DNA from: JBELHR01 sp049606855
GTDB taxonomy: Bacteria; Bacteroidota; Bacteroidia; Flavobacteriales; Flavobacteriaceae
Assembly (NCBI GenBank): GCA_049606855.1
Contig: JBMYVY010000004.1
Coordinates: 124,001 to 188,000, forward strand
Length of the DNA stretch: 64,000 bases
Direction: 5' to 3'
A program made the translations under genes and the position numbers. This document shows positions 8,046-16,432 of the stretch, in pieces. Position 1 is the first letter of the stretch. Each line of letters begins with the position of its first letter. The notes beneath the pieces are model-generated. The model had not been told where the DNA came from. It saw only the letters and a list, made by a program, of their open reading frames with translations, and searched no databases.

Positions 8046-8494
8046 AAAAAGCAGTTTTCCCAGGATCATTTGATCCAATAACCAAAGGTCATTTCGATAT
8101 CTTGAATCGCGCATTACCCATGTTTGACCAAATCATTATTGCGATTGGAAAAAATTCGGAGAAAAAATATATGTTTCCTTTAGAAAAACGTATCGAATTC
8201 ATTAGGCAATCCTTTGGTAATGACCCCAAAATAATTATTGACACCTATCAAGGACTTACTGTGGATTATTGTCTTGAAAATAACATTGACTTTATTTTGA
8301 GAGGTCTGAGAAACCCTGCAGACTTTGAATTCGAAAAAGCAATCGCTCAAACGAACCGAAAATTAGCTGGAATCGATACTGTTTTCCTTTTAACTAGTGC
8401 AGAAACAGCATTTATTTCTTCAAGCATTGTTAGAGATGTTTTGAGAAATAATGGAGATGTATCAGACTTTATACCCTTTGAATTAAATTCATGA
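8042..8494 (+). CDS. coaD: Pantetheine-phosphate adenylyltransferase
   Basis: Transfers AMP from ATP to 4'-phosphopantetheine, giving dephospho-CoA, the penultimate step of coenzyme A synthesis. The 150-residue protein starts with FPGSFDPITKGHFDIL, containing the TxGH nucleotidyltransferase signature. It has the conserved LRGLRNPADFEFE segment and ends with the SSSIVRDV motif (ISSSxxR). Length is normal for hexameric CoaD. The start codon overlaps the ddl stop as ATGA, and its own stop overlaps the next gene in the same way. Confidence 0.97.
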   Translation: MKKAVFPGSFDPITKGHFDILNRALPMFDQIIIAIGKNSEKKYMFPLEKRIEFIRQSFGNDPKIIIDTYQGLTVDYCLENNIDFILRGLRNPADFEFEKAIAQTNRKLAGIDTVFLLTSAETAFISSSIVRDVLRNNGDVSDFIPFELNS

Positions 8495-10218
8495 AAAACT
8501 ATTTTTTTACCCTAATCATTGCAGTAGTTGTTTTCTCCTCATGTGAAAACAGCCAAACCCAACTTCCACTCCTTAGGTTTGAACAGAGTAATGGTACCCA
8601 AACTTCCACCTATGATGAAGTCATTGAATTTTATAAGATTCTTGCCAATAATCATAAATCCATCCAAATTCAAGAAATAGGGAAAACCGATTCTAATGAA
8701 CCCCTTCATCTTGTGATATTTAACTCAGAGGGGAACTTTGATTTGTCTGAAAATCATGGGAAAATATTGATAAATAACGGTATTCACCCAGGGGAATCTG
8801 ATGGAATTGATGCAAGTATGTTACTTATGAAATCTTTAGCTTTTGGCGACCTTCAAACGAATTTAACCGTAGCGGTAATCCCAGTATACAATATCGGTGG
8901 TGCTTTAAACAGAAATTCAACTAGTCGAGCGAACCAAAATGGCCCTGAAGAATACGGTTTTAGAGGTAATGCGAGAAATTTCGATTTGAACAGAGATTTC
9001 ATTAAAGCTGACACTAAAAATGCAAGGAGTTTTGCTCAACTGTTTCATAGAGTTAATCCTGATCTTTTTATCGACAACCACGTAAGCAATGGCGCAGATT
9101 ATCAATACGTAATCACCCACCTTTTTACACAACACAATAAACTTGGAGGAAGTACCGGAGCCTTTCTGAATAATGTTTGGCACCCCTATATGGACCAAGC
9201 AATGGAAGAAGGAGATTATCCCATAACTCCTTATGTAAATGTTTTCGGAAGGACTCCAGAATCAGGATTCTCTCAGTTTATGGATTATCCCCGATATTCT
9301 ACCGGATACACTGCGCTGTTCAATTGTTTAGGAATGATGGTAGAAACTCATATGTTAAAGCCCTATAAAGATCGAGTTTATGCCACTCTAGAGCTCATGA
9401 AACAAAACCTCATCTTTACAGAATTACACCTTTCTGAAATCAAAGCGCTTAAATCGTTGGCATGGCAAGAACTAGTAGAAAAGGGACATTATCCCTTGAG
9501 CTTTGAATTGGATCGTCAAAGCTATGTGGAATTAGATTTCAAAGGAATTCAAGGAGAAAACATAAAAAGTAATATTACAGGAGGACAACGTTTAAAATAT
9601 TACAAAGACTCCACATATACCACAAAAGTTAAATATTACAATCAATTCCGAGCCAATCAGGAGATAGAAATACCTTCGGCTTATATTATTCCACAAGGAC
9701 AGTGGAAAGTCATTGAAAGACTGAAAGAAAACAATATTGATTATACAAAACTGGAAAAAGATCAATCAATTCAAGTTGAGATAAAAAGAATCAAATCTTA
9801 TGAGACTCGAAAAAATGCTTATGAGGGACATTATGTTCATTACAATACTCAAACAACAACTCAAGTAGAATATATTGAGTTTAGAAAAGGAGACTATCTC
9901 GTGCCAACTGCGCAATATGGGATACGATATTTGATAGAAACACTTGAGCCTGAAGCGACGGATTCATTTTTTAATTGGAATTATTTTGATGCCATTTTAC
10001 AGCAAAAAGAAGGTTTTTCAGCTTATGTATTTGAGGATTATGCAGAAGAATTTCTGAACAATAACCCTGATATAAAAAATGAATTTGAAGAACTAAAACT
10101 CAAGGACACAACTTTCAACGAAAATTCTTACGCCCAGTTGAATTGGATTTTTAAAAAAAGTCCATTGTATGAGGATAATCACCTAAGGTATCCAATTTTC
10201 AGAAAAATGAAAAAATGA
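8491..10218 (+). CDS. M14-family zinc carboxypeptidase lipoprotein
   Basis: The 575-residue protein has a lipoprotein signal peptide ending in VVVFSSC, so it should be anchored in the outer membrane or periplasm. The catalytic domain shows the zinc site HPGESDG (HxxE) and a third ligand in IDNHVSNG. FDLNRDF supplies substrate-binding residues, and the candidate catalytic Glu is in GMMVETHM. After residue 330 comes a long C-terminal region without a motif I recognise. The family removes C-terminal residues from peptides or trims cell-wall peptides; the substrate here is unknown. It follows ddl and coaD with an ATGA overlap, and its promoter is presumably shared with them. Confidence 0.88.
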   Translation: MKNYFFTLIIAVVVFSSCENSQTQLPLLRFEQSNGTQTSTYDEVIEFYKILANNHKSIQIQEIGKTDSNEPLHLVIFNSEGNFDLSENHGKILINNGIHPGESDGIDASMLLMKSLAFGDLQTNLTVAVIPVYNIGGALNRNSTSRANQNGPEEYGFRGNARNFDLNRDFIKADTKNARSFAQLFHRVNPDLFIDNHVSNGADYQYVITHLFTQHNKLGGSTGAFLNNVWHPYMDQAMEEGDYPITPYVNVFGRTPESGFSQFMDYPRYSTGYTALFNCLGMMVETHMLKPYKDRVYATLELMKQNLIFTELHLSEIKALKSLAWQELVEKGHYPLSFELDRQSYVELDFKGIQGENIKSNITGGQRLKYYKDSTYTTKVKYYNQFRANQEIEIPSAYIIPQGQWKVIERLKENNIDYTKLEKDQSIQVEIKRIKSYETRKNAYEGHYVHYNTQTTTQVEYIEFRKGDYLVPTAQYGIRYLIETLEPEATDSFFNWNYFDAILQQKEGFSAYVFEDYAEEFLNNNPDIKNEFEELKLKDTTFNENSYAQLNWIFKKSPLYEDNHLRYPIFRKMKK

Positions 10219-10455
10219 TTTTTGTCAGGACGCCTCTTCACTTTTATCATACAATACGTTGACTAGCAACAAATTTCTATCTTTAAGCTAATTGATTTTA
10301 TAAAACCTAGACAATGGATTTTTAGATTAGGATGGCTTCAACATCTTTTTTTAAAATTTATCTAGGACTTATAACTAAAGTTAAAAATCGAACATGACAA
10401 TTATCAGTATTATAACTATTAGTCTGATTTAACTTTGAACTATAATTTAAAAGAA
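10219..10455. other. Intergenic region upstream of the first YceI gene
   Basis: This 237-base gap is unusually long for this window. It holds TAACTTTG at 10430-10437, the likely -7 box of the YceI gene. It also holds an upstream near-consensus pair, TTG at 10259-10261 and TATCTTTA at 10278-10285 with a 16-base spacer. A 21-codon reading frame lies at 10332-10397, which I do not consider convincing. No terminator hairpin or tRNA is seen. Confidence 0.45.
10430..10437 (+). promoter_or_regulatory. -7 box of the YceI/beta-barrel operon
   Basis: TAACTTTG matches TAnnTTTG exactly and ends 18 bases before the ATG at 10456. It overlaps the in-frame TTG at 10435, excluding that codon as a start. A TTG at the expected -33 position is not seen. 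Confidence 0.55.
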
Positions 10456-10992
10456 ATGAAATATTTAACACAGCTTATTACGGTTTTTACCTTAGTAATT
10501 ATGAGCCCCGCATTGGCTCAAGAATTAGATACTGAAGGGAGTTCAGTATTGGTATTAGGAACGTCAACACTTCACGATTGGGAGATGAATGCAGAGGATA
10601 TTAAGGGAAGTCTTATAATGGAAAATGACGAACTTCAAGTAATCGAATTTCAAGCGATCGTGGAAGGAATTAAAAGTGGGAAATCCAAAATGGATAAATT
10701 GGCCTATAAAGCTTTTGACTATGAAAACAACCCAAACATATCGTTTCGCGCTGAAGAAATCGATATTGATGGTGAAAATGCAACATTGAAAGGGGTTCTT
10801 GGGATAGCGGGGAAATCCAATGAAGTTAGTATCCCCTTAAAAATGACTAAAAATGAAGCCTATTTGAATTTTAAAGGAAGTTATACTTTGAAAATGACTG
10901 ATTACGGTATGACTCCGCCAACTGCAGTTTTTGGAACCATTAAAACTGGAGATGAAATTACAGTAGAGTTCGATTTAAATTACAAACAATAA
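10456..10992 (+). CDS. YceI-family lipocalin-like exported protein (first copy)
   Basis: YceI proteins are periplasmic eight-stranded beta-barrels that bind polyisoprenoid or other amphiphilic lipids. The 178-residue product has a signal peptide ending in SPALAQ. It then has the family landmarks: a TSTLHDWEM start of the barrel, the KSGKSKMDKLAYKAF stretch, an internal NISFRAEEI, and a C-terminal GDEITVEFDL strand. It is followed after 21 bases by a beta-barrel protein gene, so the two are probably co-transcribed. A second YceI gene lies at 20836. Ligand unknown. Confidence 0.87.
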   Translation: MKYLTQLITVFTLVIMSPALAQELDTEGSSVLVLGTSTLHDWEMNAEDIKGSLIMENDELQVIEFQAIVEGIKSGKSKMDKLAYKAFDYENNPNISFRAEEIDIDGENATLKGVLGIAGKSNEVSIPLKMTKNEAYLNFKGSYTLKMTDYGMTPPTAVFGTIKTGDEITVEFDLNYKQ

Positions 10993-11013
10993 AAGGACCT
11001 AAAATTAATTATA

Positions 11014-12267
11014 ATGAAAACAAAATTATTAAGTATTCTAACAGTACTAGGGATGATTTTTGGGATGAGTGCTCAAACAATCACTACCAAAGATGATGGT
11101 TTGCAATACAATAGACCAGCTGGTAAGGATGGGTTAAATGTATTTGAAACATCCAAAGATGACGACACCGAGTTTGATGGCCTAAAGGTAAAGGTAGGTG
11201 CTGATTTTGCCCTTCAGTTTCAAGGTTTGAGAGCTGACAATGCAAATTTAGGGAACAACTTTAATTTACCCACAGCAAACTTAAATATTGACGCGCAGTT
11301 AGCAGACGGTATGCGTGTACATCTTAGAACTTATCTATCGTCTCGTCACCACAATGAAACTTGGGTAAAGGGTGGATATTTGCAAATTGATAAATTGGAT
11401 TTTGTTTCTCCAGGTTTTGCTGAAGAAATAATGAAAATTACCACTTTAAAATTTGGTATGGATGATATCAATTACGGAGATGCACATTTTAGAAGAACTG
11501 ATAATGCACAAGCAATTTACAATCCTTTTGTAGGTAACTATATAATGGATTCATTCACTACTGAAGCATTTGCAGAGGTTACACTTCAACCTAATGACCT
11601 CTTATTTGTAGCAGGTATTTCCAATGGAAACCTGAATCAAACTGCTAAAGTCACTGCTTCTGATGACGCATCTGTGAGATTGTATACTAAAGTGGGAATT
11701 GATAAGCAAGTATTTGAAGATCTAAGAACACGTTTAACAGGTTCCTATACCATTGCTCCTGGATCAGCAAATGGTGGGTATTTATATGGGGGTGACCGAG
11801 CGGGATCTCGTTACTACTTAACGGATAACTTCAGAGATGGTAGAGTGAATCCTGGATTTACTGATATGCAAGCATGGGTAATTAATCCATTTATCAAGTA
11901 TAGAGGTTTAGAGTTCTTCGGGATTTTTGAACAAACATATGGATATGCTGGAGATACCTCTGAGACGAATGACCCTGGTAAATACACACAAATTGCAGGT
12001 GAATTGCTTTATCGATTTGGTACAAATGAAAAATTCTATGTAGGTGGACGTTATAATTCCGTTACTGGGTATGGCGATTATTCAAGCACTGCAACAGCTC
12101 AATCAGGGGGAACTGATCGATTCAATGTCGGTGGAGGCTGGTTTATGACAGACAATGTTTTAACCAAATTAGAATATGTTAGTCAGTCTTATGATGGAAC
12201 TGGTTCTTGGGATGATCCGTCTCAAAATTTTCAAGGATTCGTTCTCGAAGCTGTAATCTCATTCTAA
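11014..12267 (+). CDS. Predicted outer-membrane beta-barrel (porin-like) protein
   Basis: The 417-residue protein has a signal peptide ending in FGMSAQ. It is followed by alternating hydrophobic strands, many Gly, Asn, Tyr and aromatic residues, no long hydrophobic helix, and a C-terminal Phe (QGFVLEAVISF) typical of barrels inserted by BamA. I do not recognise a named family with certainty; the layout resembles substrate-selective porins. It follows a YceI gene and converges on a SulP anion transporter across a shared terminator, which would suit a role in letting small anions or lipids into the periplasm, but that is inference. Confidence 0.7.
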   Translation: MKTKLLSILTVLGMIFGMSAQTITTKDDGLQYNRPAGKDGLNVFETSKDDDTEFDGLKVKVGADFALQFQGLRADNANLGNNFNLPTANLNIDAQLADGMRVHLRTYLSSRHHNETWVKGGYLQIDKLDFVSPGFAEEIMKITTLKFGMDDINYGDAHFRRTDNAQAIYNPFVGNYIMDSFTTEAFAEVTLQPNDLLFVAGISNGNLNQTAKVTASDDASVRLYTKVGIDKQVFEDLRTRLTGSYTIAPGSANGGYLYGGDRAGSRYYLTDNFRDGRVNPGFTDMQAWVINPFIKYRGLEFFGIFEQTYGYAGDTSETNDPGKYTQIAGELLYRFGTNEKFYVGGRYNSVTGYGDYSSTATAQSGGTDRFNVGGGWFMTDNVLTKLEYVSQSYDGTGSWDDPSQNFQGFVLEAVISF

Positions 12268-12282
12268 AAAACAAACTAAAAC

Positions 12283-12312
12283 AAAAAGCTCCTGCAAATG
12301 CAGGAGCTTTTT
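12283..12312. terminator. Bidirectional terminator between the beta-barrel gene and sulP
   Basis: A perfect nine-base GC-rich stem (GCTCCTGCA / TGCAGGAGC) with a two-base loop is flanked by five A on the left and a T run on the right. It can therefore end transcription from both convergent genes. Confidence 0.92.
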
Positions 12313-12330
12313 TTATTTTATACTGTAGAA

Positions 12331-13938
12331 CTATTGATTAAACAGCTCAGGATTTTCAACAATATGATATCTTGGATCATCAATAGAATCTTCTATAACC
12401 GAAGCATATTTAGGACTATTCTTTAGAAGAACTACTTTACACTCTTCACTTAAATGCTTTAAAACTATTTTCTTTCCAGCTTGTTGATATTTTTCCACCA
12501 AATTAGAAACTGCTTGAATTGCAGAATGGTCAGAAACTCTTGATTCTATAAAGTCAATTTCCACCTTTTCAGGATCATTTGCAACGTCAAATTTTTCATT
12601 GAAAGCAGATATTGAACCAAAAAACAAGGGTCCCCAGATTTCATAAACCTTTGTTCCATCATCTTTAAAACGCTTTCTTGCACGGATTCTAACCGCATTC
12701 TGCCATGAAAAGACAAGAGCAGAAACCACTACTCCCACCATAACAGCGATTGCTAAATCGAAAACAACCGTTAATGCGGAAACCAATATCAAAACAAATG
12801 CATCCGCTTTAGGTATTTTATTCATAATTCTAAAACTCGACCATGCAAAAGTTCCGATTACAACCATGAACATCACTCCAACTAGAGAGGCAATTGGTAT
12901 TTTTTCAATATACTGAGAACCAAATAAAATAAACAACAACAGTAATACTGCTGCGGTTATCCCAGAGAGTCGCGTTCTACCTCCTGATTTGATATTAATT
13001 AAGGATTGTCCAATCATTGCACATCCTCCCATTCCCCCGAATAATCCTGTAAGAATATTTGCACCTCCTTGGGCCATACATTCTTTATTTGCATTTCCTC
13101 GAGTTTCGGTCAAATCATCGATCAAATTTAAAGTCATCAAGGACTCTATAAGACCAATAGCAGCTAAAATAAAGGCATAAGGTAATATAAAATACAAGGT
13201 TTCTAAGTTCATTGGAACTTTAGAAAAAGTTTCTAAATGTAATGTAGGCAATCCACCTTTTAACCCAGCTCCTCCTCCATCACGGACAAAAGAACCAACG
13301 GTAGCTACATCTAAATTCATTCCAATAACGATTGCAGATACCACAATTATAGCAATCAATGCTTCAGGCCATTTTTTGGTCATTGGAATCTTTGGTAAAC
13401 CCCACATGATTAACATCGTCAGAGCGACTAGACCTATCATTAAATAGAGATCGGCCCCACTGAGCCAAATTTTCTCTAGGCCTTGATATTCTTTAAACAT
13501 TCCTAATTGAGCAAGAAATATTACAATTGCAAGCCCATTTACAAATCCCATCATAACAGGATGAGGGATGAGTCGAACAAATTTTCCTAATTTGAATAAA
13601 CCAGCAAAAACTTGGATTATCCCCATGATAATAACAGTAAAGAATAAATAATACAGGCCGAGGTTTTCGCCCGGTGCTCCCATATCATTTCCACGAGAAA
13701 CTAAGGTTACCATTACCACTGCTAATGCACCAGTAGCTCCAGAAATCATTCCGGGTCTTCCTCCAAAAATGGAAGTAATAAGTCCTACCATAAATGCAGC
13801 GTAAAGTCCTACTAAAGGATCCACTCCTGCAACAAATGCGAAGGCCACTGCCTCCGGTACTAATGCCAGAGCAACGGTAGCTCCAGATAATAAATCATTT
13901 TTTACACTTCCTACTCTCTTTCGAATAAATTCTGTCAT
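12331..13938 (-). CDS. SulP-family inorganic anion transporter with STAS domain
   Basis: The 535-residue inner-membrane protein has the SulP core of about 10-14 helices. Diagnostic stretches are VALALVPEAVAFAFVAGV near the N-terminus, SGATGALAVVMVTLVS, GLANILTG-like GGANILTGLFGGMGG, and a C-terminal STAS domain from about residue 430. Members import sulfate or bicarbonate, mostly with sodium or protons. In some proteorhodopsin-bearing flavobacteria a SulP gene beside a carbonic anhydrase is linked to bicarbonate uptake, but no carbonic anhydrase is next to this one. Its promoter is clear (13958-13988). Confidence 0.93.
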   Translation of the reverse strand: MTEFIRKRVGSVKNDLLSGATVALALVPEAVAFAFVAGVDPLVGLYAAFMVGLITSIFGGRPGMISGATGALAVVMVTLVSRGNDMGAPGENLGLYYLFFTVIIMGIIQVFAGLFKLGKFVRLIPHPVMMGFVNGLAIVIFLAQLGMFKEYQGLEKIWLSGADLYLMIGLVALTMLIMWGLPKIPMTKKWPEALIAIIVVSAIVIGMNLDVATVGSFVRDGGGAGLKGGLPTLHLETFSKVPMNLETLYFILPYAFILAAIGLIESLMTLNLIDDLTETRGNANKECMAQGGANILTGLFGGMGGCAMIGQSLINIKSGGRTRLSGITAAVLLLLFILFGSQYIEKIPIASLVGVMFMVVIGTFAWSSFRIMNKIPKADAFVLILVSALTVVFDLAIAVMVGVVVSALVFSWQNAVRIRARKRFKDDGTKVYEIWGPLFFGSISAFNEKFDVANDPEKVEIDFIESRVSDHSAIQAVSNLVEKYQQAGKKIVLKHLSEECKVVLLKNSPKYASVIEDSIDDPRYHIVENPELFNQ

Positions 13939-13957
13939 AACTGATTTTTAGAAGGCG

Positions 13958-13988
13958 CAAAAGTAGCTATTTAACTCGTCGTTAACAA
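13958..13988 (-). promoter_or_regulatory. Promoter of the SulP gene
   Basis: Reading the minus strand, TTG at 13988-13986 is followed after 20 bases by TACTTTTG at 13965-13958, a full match to the Bacteroidetes consensus. The ATG at 13938 lies 19 bases beyond. The -33 element touches the end of the upstream Nudix gene. Confidence 0.78.
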
Positions 13989-13989
13989 G

Positions 13990-14604
13990 CTATGCAATAG
14001 AAAAACCTGCAGCTTCAATAACAGAAATTATATTTGCATAAGTGCTTGAATAGATGTTTTTTAGCCCCTTTTTCTTAATAAAAGTAACCTCTTCGATACC
14101 TTCTTCCCTTTGTGGAATTAATTGATTTACTTCACTACAATCCATTAAATACCATGTAGTTTCTTTTAATCTCCACTGTTCTTTAAACCAATAGATATGA
14201 TATGTTGCTGTCAAAAACCTAGTGATTTCTAGTTTTAAATCACCACATTCTTCGACAACTTCACGAAGGGCTGTTTCCGATAGACGCTCTCCTTTTTCTA
14301 CATGCCCTTTAGGCAGATCCCAAACATCATTTCTCTTGATAAACAAAATATCTTCATTTTTATTCAATACTAGACCTCCAGCGGCTTGAACAAATTTAAA
14401 AATAGTACACATCTGTTTCCATTCTAAGTCTATAAACTCCGATACGACAGCAAAGGATTTCGTGTGACTTTGCCTTAATCTATAAACGATTTCTTCAGAG
14501 TTAGTTCCATAATCCAATATGCTTCCAATAACGACTATGTTCTTATCAATCGGATTTATTGATTGAAAAGAAATTGAGATGTCATTGATAAAAACTTTGT
14601 ACAT
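13990..14604 (-). CDS. Nudix hydrolase
   Basis: Hydrolyses a nucleoside diphosphate linked to another moiety, using a divalent metal. The 204-residue chain has about 70 N-terminal residues of unknown role. The Nudix domain follows, with the box GHVEKGERLSETALREVVEE containing the required Gly, Glu, Arg and Glu-Glu. It also has LPKGHVEKGE and a WYLMDCS strand. The substrate cannot be told from sequence. The start was set at the ATG at 14604 because a minus-strand TATCTTTG box at 14623-14630 would initiate transcription near 14616, downstream of the alternative start at 14625. It is divergent from pyrE with only seven bases between the two start codons. Confidence 0.88.
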   Translation of the reverse strand: MYKVFINDISISFQSINPIDKNIVVIGSILDYGTNSEEIVYRLRQSHTKSFAVVSEFIDLEWKQMCTIFKFVQAAGGLVLNKNEDILFIKRNDVWDLPKGHVEKGERLSETALREVVEECGDLKLEITRFLTATYHIYWFKEQWRLKETTWYLMDCSEVNQLIPQREEGIEEVTFIKKKGLKNIYSSTYANIISVIEAAGFSIA

Positions 14605-14630
14605 TTGTTTTATGATTTTAGACAAAGATA
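14600..14630. promoter_or_regulatory. Interlocked divergent -7 boxes for the Nudix gene and pyrE
   Basis: TACATTTG at 14600-14607 (plus) ends five bases before the pyrE ATG at 14612. TATCTTTG at 14630-14623 (minus) lies inside the pyrE coding start and points at the Nudix ATG at 14604. Each promoter overlaps the other gene's 5' end, and the pyrE message would be leaderless. TTG at 14574-14576 is a possible pyrE -33 element with a long 23-base spacer. Confidence 0.55.
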
Positions 14631-15253
14631 CTGCAAATAAAACAGCTGAATTGCTATTGCAAATAAAGGCAATTAAACTCAGCCCAAAAGAGCCATTTAC
14701 ATGGGCCTCAGGTTGGAAATCCCCAATTTATTGTGACAATCGTTTAAGTCTTTCCTATCCAACGATTCGCAATTTCATCAAAACCGAATTGGTTCGACTT
14801 ATAGAAGACAAATACGGGAAGCCAGATGTAATTGCAGGTGTTGCGACCGGCGCAATTGCTATCGGTGTTTTGGTGGCCCAAGAGATGGGACTTCCATTTG
14901 TTTATATTCGTCCTGAAGCGAAAAAACACGGCCGTCAAAATCAAATTGAAGGTCATTTGGAAAAAGGGTCTAATGTCGTGGTCGTAGAAGACTTAATTTC
15001 CACCGGGGGAAGTTCCTTAAAAGCAGTTGAAGCTTTGAAATTAGCAGAAGTAAATGTAAAGGGGATGGTTGCCATTTTTACCTATGGCTTTGACCTATCT
15101 GAAACAAATTTTAAAAATGCACGAGTTGAATTGGCCACGCTTTCTAATTATGACCACTTAATTGAAGAGGCCATAGATAAAGGTTATGTAGGATCAAATG
15201 AGTTAGAAACCTTAAAAAATTGGCGTATAGAGCCAAGTAAATGGAATCAATAA
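14612..15253 (+). CDS. pyrE: Orotate phosphoribosyltransferase
   Basis: Joins orotate to PRPP to make orotidine monophosphate in de novo pyrimidine synthesis. The 213-residue protein has FTWASGWKSPIYCDNR near the N-terminus, GVATGAIAIGVLVAQ, the lysine-rich loop RPEAKKHGRQNQIEG, and the PRPP-binding motif VVVVEDLISTGGSS. Length is normal for bacterial PyrE. I chose the ATG at 14612 (MILDKDTANK) over the ATG at 14579, as the latter lies upstream of the -7 box and adds 11 atypical residues. The next gene begins directly after the stop codon. Confidence 0.96.
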   Translation: MILDKDTANKTAELLLQIKAIKLSPKEPFTWASGWKSPIYCDNRLSLSYPTIRNFIKTELVRLIEDKYGKPDVIAGVATGAIAIGVLVAQEMGLPFVYIRPEAKKHGRQNQIEGHLEKGSNVVVVEDLISTGGSSLKAVEALKLAEVNVKGMVAIFTYGFDLSETNFKNARVELATLSNYDHLIEEAIDKGYVGSNELETLKNWRIEPSKWNQ

Positions 15254-15643
15254 ATGGAAATAAAAAGTAAATCTACCCAAGTAAACAAGAGCCCAGAAGC
15301 CTTATTCGAATATTTAGATAACCTTCAAAACTTCAAACATTTGATGCCACCCTCAGTAGAAAAGTTTGAGGTAGATGGAGAATCTTTTGTATTTGGAATC
15401 AAAGGAATGCCTGAGATACGCTTAGTCATTAAAGAGCGTATTCCTTATTCAAAATTTGTGCTAGCAGCTGCAAGTTCAAAATTAGATTTCAGCTTAGCTA
15501 CTTTGATTGAGAGAACTGGTGTTGAAAATTCTGAAGTGGAAGTTGTTTTCCAGGGAGACATCAACCCAATGATGGCAATGATGCTGAAAAAGCCATTGAC
15601 CAAATTTATGGATGGATTAAGTGATCAGTTAGGGAAGTTATAG
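15254..15643 (+). CDS. SRPBCC (START/Bet v1-like) domain protein
   Basis: The 129-residue protein has the short SRPBCC fold pattern: a leading strand (EIKSKSTQVNKSPEALFEYL) with the first helix, NFKHLMPPSVEKFEVD, a central antiparallel sheet, and a long C-terminal helix (PLTKFMDGLSDQLGKL). Such proteins hold a hydrophobic ligand in a cavity. The ligand is unknown here, and orthologues beside pyrE occur in related flavobacteria as small proteins without an assigned role. It starts directly after the pyrE stop (TAAATG), indicating one transcript, and overlaps the convergent birA end by six bases. Confidence 0.8.
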   Translation: MEIKSKSTQVNKSPEALFEYLDNLQNFKHLMPPSVEKFEVDGESFVFGIKGMPEIRLVIKERIPYSKFVLAAASSKLDFSLATLIERTGVENSEVEVVFQGDINPMMAMMLKKPLTKFMDGLSDQLGKL

Positions 15644-16360
15644 ACAGTATTTAATTTCTCCATTCTTTATACATTCTAGTGTCCCGTCTTCATGTTCAAG
15701 AATTAGCTCATTTGTTTGATTAATTCCCTTTATGATTGCTTGAAATTTTGAATCATTAGAGTTTCGAATAAAAAGTCTGACACGATTTAGCCCAAATAAT
15801 TGCCGTTCATAGCTTTCTTTATACCCCATATTAGAGTTGAATTTTGTCAATTGACTTATCAAAGATTCAATGACATGAACTGACACTTGATCGAGGGTTT
15901 CAAAGGATGCTTTTAGTTGCTTTAATGAAGTTGCTTTAAACTTAGGGTTAAATTCTGTTTGATTCACATTAAGCCCTAGGCCTATAACGGCGTGCTTAAT
16001 ACCTGAATTATTCAATTTTGTTTCAATTAGAATGCCAGCAATTTTATGACCTCCTGACAAAATGTCGTTAGGCCATTTAATCGATAAATTAGGTAAGGAA
16101 TAGACTTTTAAAGCGTCTATTATGGAAAGCGCTACTAGTTGATTTAGCTCAGTTAAGCTCATGGAAGGCTTCGGTTGAAAAAAAAGACTAAACATCAGGT
16201 TTTCACCAGGTTTAGATTCCCATTTTTTACCAAATTGACCACGACCCTTGGTTTGAAAATCTGTTTGTACCACTTGGAATTGCTCTACCTTTCCGCGGTC
16301 TGCCATATTGAGCAGGAAATCATTTGTGGAATCGATGGCACTAAGTTTGATGATATTCAT
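15638..16360 (-). CDS. birA: Biotin--[acetyl-CoA-carboxylase] ligase
   Basis: Attaches biotin through biotinyl-AMP to the carboxyl carrier protein of acetyl-CoA carboxylase and other biotin enzymes. The 240-residue chain is the short type without the N-terminal DNA-binding repressor domain. It starts with IIKLSAIDSTNDFLL and has the ATP/biotin loop KGRGQFGKKWESKPGENL, then SIKWPNDILSGGHKIAGILI, then a small C-terminal domain. Because the helix-turn-helix is absent it is unlikely to regulate biotin genes. It is divergent from rsfS and converges with the SRPBCC gene. Confidence 0.95.
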   Translation of the reverse strand: MNIIKLSAIDSTNDFLLNMADRGKVEQFQVVQTDFQTKGRGQFGKKWESKPGENLMFSLFFQPKPSMSLTELNQLVALSIIDALKVYSLPNLSIKWPNDILSGGHKIAGILIETKLNNSGIKHAVIGLGLNVNQTEFNPKFKATSLKQLKASFETLDQVSVHVIESLISQLTKFNSNMGYKESYERQLFGLNRVRLFIRNSNDSKFQAIIKGINQTNELILEHEDGTLECIKNGEIKYCL

Positions 16361-16404
16361 ATGTAATCGCGTTTCAAAGACAAAGATTACTCAAAAAAAA
16401 ACAA

Positions 16405-16412
16405 TAACTTTG
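16405..16412 (+). promoter_or_regulatory. -7 box of the rsfS-ftsH operon
   Basis: TAACTTTG matches TAnnTTTG and ends 20 bases before the rsfS ATG at 16433. A good TTG at the expected spacing is not visible. Confidence 0.5.
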
Positions 16413-16432
16413 TTAAAAATAAACATAAATTA

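Noticed and set aside
10332..10397. A 21-codon reading frame upstream of YceI
   Set aside because: It has no family match, no clear start signal and the length is within chance expectation for AT-rich DNA.
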